This document shows, one piece after another, positions 4,400 through 6,624 of a stretch of 6,624 nucleotides of DNA (the first letter of the stretch is position 1; every line of letters begins with the position of its first letter). The stretch comes from Deltaproteobacteria bacterium (lineage in GTDB: Bacteria; Bdellovibrionota_C; UBA2361; JAAYZI01): positions 1 through 6,624 of the forward strand of contig JAAYZI010000308.1 of assembly GCA_012514925.1 (NCBI GenBank). The letters run 5' to 3'. The translations under genes were made by a program, and so were the position numbers. The notes under the pieces were generated by a model. The model was not told where the DNA came from. It worked only from the letters and a program-made list of their open reading frames with translations, and made no database searches.

Positions 4400-6624
4400 G
4401 TGGGCAGCAATAAAAAAAAACGCAGAGTGGTTACGCGAAGTAGCACACGAAAATCTCAGGCCAAGGCAGCGGATGGGTCTGGTTCCTCGTCAGCTGGCCG
4501 AGGTATTTGGGGGTTTGAGGTATTGTCTGTTGTTTTTGGCGCGATCTCGGTTTTTATTTTCTTCGCTGTCCTGTCGCATCAGCTCTCACGTCCGGCTGAA
4601 CTGGTTTTTCCTCCATCCCGGGGTGCGGTAACAGCAGGCAATATAATGGGACCGGTAGGTCATCTGTTGGGGGTGACGTTATGCGGGTTCTTGGGGTGGT
4701 GTGCGATTGTGGTGGCACTTTGGACGGGGGGGATCGCCTTTTATTTTTGGACGTTCGTAGAAAACGGTGGATGCTCCAAGTACAAAATCAGCTCTAAGCC
4801 TCTAGCCTTGGTAGGTCTTGTCGGCAGCACCTTCTTTGCGGCGGCGGTGTGTGCCATATTTGGAGGTGAGCGCGCAGGGGGGCGTCTTGGAAATATGCTG
4901 GCGGAGCCGCTCTCCAAGCTGTTCAATCCTGGCGGAGCATTCTTGGTATGTGGCTCTCTTTTTCTTTTGTTTGTTGGATTCTCAACACAAAAAAGCACTT
5001 GGGAAGTGGTAAAAGCTCTGGCGGCCGCCTTAGGGCGCGTGTTTGAGTTCTGTTTGCTGACGGTGCCGATGGCGCTTCTTTGGTTTGTGCGAGTGGGGAC
5101 TTCTCAGGTCTTGAAAACCGTTAGGTGGCTGGCCGGTGTGGTCCTGCCTAAACGGTTCGGAGAAGATTTTGGCTCGACAAGCCAGGAGGAATCTTCACCC
5201 TCTATGCCTAAGCCTAGGCTCAGGAAGAACGAGATAGCGGAGTTGGCGTCGCAAAAGGAGTCGCTGGATGATATTGAGCGCCGCGTGGTGGTGATGCGCC
5301 GCGAGCGCCCCTCGAAGCAGACTAAGCGTGCCGCAGAGAAGTCTTCTCGCAAGGGGTGTAGGCAAGGTTCTGATGCGCCTAGGCAGTGTCAAGATCCGCT
5401 TAAGGCTTACGTGCCTTTTGATATTTCGATGCTCTCAAAGGGCGAGTCGGCAAGTGGTAGTGAGGCGGATGAGGAGCTTGTGGGTAAGTCCAAATTGATT
5501 GAAGACAAGCTCAGGGATTTTGGCATTGATGGCCGGGTGACGGAGGTGCATCCGGGGCCGGTCATAACTCTTTTTGAGTTCGAACCCGCTCCTGGGGTCA
5601 AGGTCGGACGGATCGCGGCCTTGCAGGATGATCTCTCCATGAGCCTTAAGGCTAGCTCCATCCGTATTATCGCTCCCATCCCCCGAAAGGGCACGGTCGG
5701 GATTGAGGTGCCTAACCGTTCGCGGGAGTTGGTGCGTTTGAGAGATGTGCTTGAAAGCGAGGTCTCAGTTCAATCAGAGTCGATTCTGAGCGTGCCGATC
5801 GGCAAGGACACTTACGGTGAGGCTGTGACGATTGACGTTTCTGTTATGCCGCATCTTCTTATGGCGGGTGCCACGGGCACCGGAAAGTCGGTGTCTATAA
5901 ATGCGCTTTTACTTAGCCTGCTTTATCGCGCGAGTCCTTCGGAGTTGGGACTAATTTTGATTGACCCGAAGATCTTGGAGTTAAGCGTATACGAGGGTAT
6001 TCCGCATCTAATGGTGCCGGTGGTGACTTCGCCTAAGCAGGCGAGGGCGGTGTTGGAGTGGGCGGTTAAAGAAATGAATCGGCGTTACCGCCTCATGCAG
6101 AAATTTGGGGTGCGTAGCTTGGATGGTTATAACCGTATTGCGCGTGGCGAGGTCGAGCAGGAGTTAAGAGAGGAGATATATAAGGATAATGTGGTGATGT
6201 TAAGAGAGGAGCATCTCCTCGAAGAAGGCGAGGTTAAGAGTGTAAATGGTGATGATTCCGAGCCCCAGCCTTGGTCGGAGAGTGTTAAACCTATTCCTAA
6301 GATCGTGATTGTCATCGATGAGCTTGCAGACTTGATGCTTTCAGTGGGGCGGGAGATCGAGGAGTTAATTACGCGTTTGGCTCAGAAGGCAAGGGCTGCT
6401 GGGATTCACTTAATTGTAGCCACTCAGCGTCCTTCAGTGGATGTCATTACTGGGTTGATTAAGGCTAATTTTCCGGCACGTATTTCTTTCCGTGTTGCAA
6501 GTCGCATCGATTCTCGCACGATTTTAGATAGCATGGGGGCCGATAAGCTGCTTGGCAGGGGGGATATGTTGCTTAGGCTTCCGGGTTCTGAGCATGTTAA
6601 GCGTGTGCATGGCGCTTATGTTTC
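4400..6624 (+). CDS. ftsK: DNA translocase FtsK (3' end beyond the window)
   Basis: FtsK anchors at the division septum and pumps DNA through it to finish chromosome segregation and dimer resolution. The 741 codons present show the family's order. A basic N-terminus (MGSNKKKRRVV) leads into membrane segments near residues 39-58, 92-116, 134-156, 178-196 and possibly 212-231. A charged linker spans about 232-356, followed by the alpha domain (357-455). The RecA-like motor has Walker A GATGTGKS (490-497; Lys496), IDPKILELSVYEGIPHLM after it, Walker B IVIVIDE (Asp640, Glu641), ARAAGIHLIVATQRPSVDVI (664-683), and GADKLLGRGDML (713-724). The end of the motor and the DNA-reading gamma winged helix lie beyond the window. 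An acidic insert of about 49 residues (583-631) separates GYNRIA from Walker B. The start is GTG 4400: an in-frame TAG at 4394-4396 blocks longer forms, and the ribosome site is poor. No alternative start keeps the basic N-terminus. No promoter is clear in 4263-4399. Confidence 0.95.
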   Translation, partial: MGSNKKKRRVVTRSSTRKSQAKAADGSGSSSAGRGIWGFEVLSVVFGAISVFIFFAVLSHQLSRPAELVFPPSRGAVTAGNIMGPVGHLLGVTLCGFLGWCAIVVALWTGGIAFYFWTFVENGGCSKYKISSKPLALVGLVGSTFFAAAVCAIFGGERAGGRLGNMLAEPLSKLFNPGGAFLVCGSLFLLFVGFSTQKSTWEVVKALAAALGRVFEFCLLTVPMALLWFVRVGTSQVLKTVRWLAGVVLPKRFGEDFGSTSQEESSPSMPKPRLRKNEIAELASQKESLDDIERRVVVMRRERPSKQTKRAAEKSSRKGCRQGSDAPRQCQDPLKAYVPFDISMLSKGESASGSEADEELVGKSKLIEDKLRDFGIDGRVTEVHPGPVITLFEFEPAPGVKVGRIAALQDDLSMSLKASSIRIIAPIPRKGTVGIEVPNRSRELVRLRDVLESEVSVQSESILSVPIGKDTYGEAVTIDVSVMPHLLMAGATGTGKSVSINALLLSLLYRASPSELGLILIDPKILELSVYEGIPHLMVPVVTSPKQARAVLEWAVKEMNRRYRLMQKFGVRSLDGYNRIARGEVEQELREEIYKDNVVMLREEHLLEEGEVKSVNGDDSEPQPWSESVKPIPKIVIVIDELADLMLSVGREIEELITRLAQKARAAGIHLIVATQRPSVDVITGLIKANFPARISFRVASRIDSRTILDSMGADKLLGRGDMLLRLPGSEHVKRVHGAYV
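4412..4420 (+). repeat. A9 tract in codons 5-7 of ftsK
   Basis: Nine consecutive A form three AAA lysine codons right after the start of ftsK. Runs of this length are known sites of polymerase slippage in AT-rich bacteria. A one-base change would shift the frame near the start, while transcriptional slippage would yield mixed mRNAs. It sits beside a weak ribosome site, so it may also keep the start region unstructured. Confidence 0.6.

Noticed and set aside
4353..4631. 92-codon plus-strand ORF overlapping the ftsK start
   Set aside because: From 4400 on it is the wrong frame of ftsK, whose membrane segments and downstream motor are unmistakable. Its start region has no ribosome site.
5104..5694. 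Minus-strand ORFs of 65-95 codons inside ftsK
   Set aside because: They are antisense shadows of the linker and alpha domain, and have no ribosome site or domain support.

Overview
The window comes from a bacterium. The genes are tightly packed, most coding starts have Shine-Dalgarno sites, and ATG, GTG and possibly TTG starts are used. A lipoprotein signal peptide and an FtsK divisome/translocase gene fit a Gram-negative cell. The lineage cannot be fixed from sequence alone. The paired M16 peptidases recall pairs I know from the Planctomycetota/Verrucomicrobiota side. The lipoprotein recalls families I associate with deltaproteobacteria-like lineages. Both are impressions from memory, not search results.

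Layout. Bases 1-123 are a leader with a perfect TATAAT box. Bases 124-2610 hold two plus-strand M16 peptidase genes 9 bp apart, almost certainly one operon. The first protein has lost the HxxEH zinc site but keeps the glycine-rich loop and the Arg/Tyr pair. The second has HFLEH and the downstream Glu but has lost the Arg/Tyr pair. Together they look like the two complementary halves of one heterodimeric protease. Bases 2611-2702 separate convergent genes and hold a nested hairpin about 20 bp from each stop codon. Bases 2703-3161 (minus strand) encode a 152-residue hyperacidic protein of unknown function, with 72 Asp/Glu against 4 Lys/Arg. Bases 3162-3551 form the longest stretch without a clear gene. 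It holds a possible 26-codon small ORF with a good ribosome site, three short hairpins, and a candidate promoter for the next gene. Bases 3552-4262 encode a predicted lipoprotein of about 25 kDa. Bases 4263-4399 are a spacer with no convincing signal. Bases 4400-6624 hold the first 741 codons of ftsK, cut by the window end; its membrane domain, linker, alpha domain and most of the RecA-like motor are present.

How the genes may work together. The two M16 genes are a functional unit. The lipoprotein and ftsK lie in the same direction and could share transcription, but the 137 bp gap and different predicted roles (envelope versus chromosome segregation) leave this open. The acidic gene is an independent, oppositely oriented unit.

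I see no CRISPR array, tRNA, rRNA, insertion sequence, phage gene or defence system. The points most worth following are the split active site of the M16 pair, the hyperacidic protein, the structured intergenic region with its possible small ORF, and the homopolymer tracts at the starts of the lipoprotein and ftsK genes.
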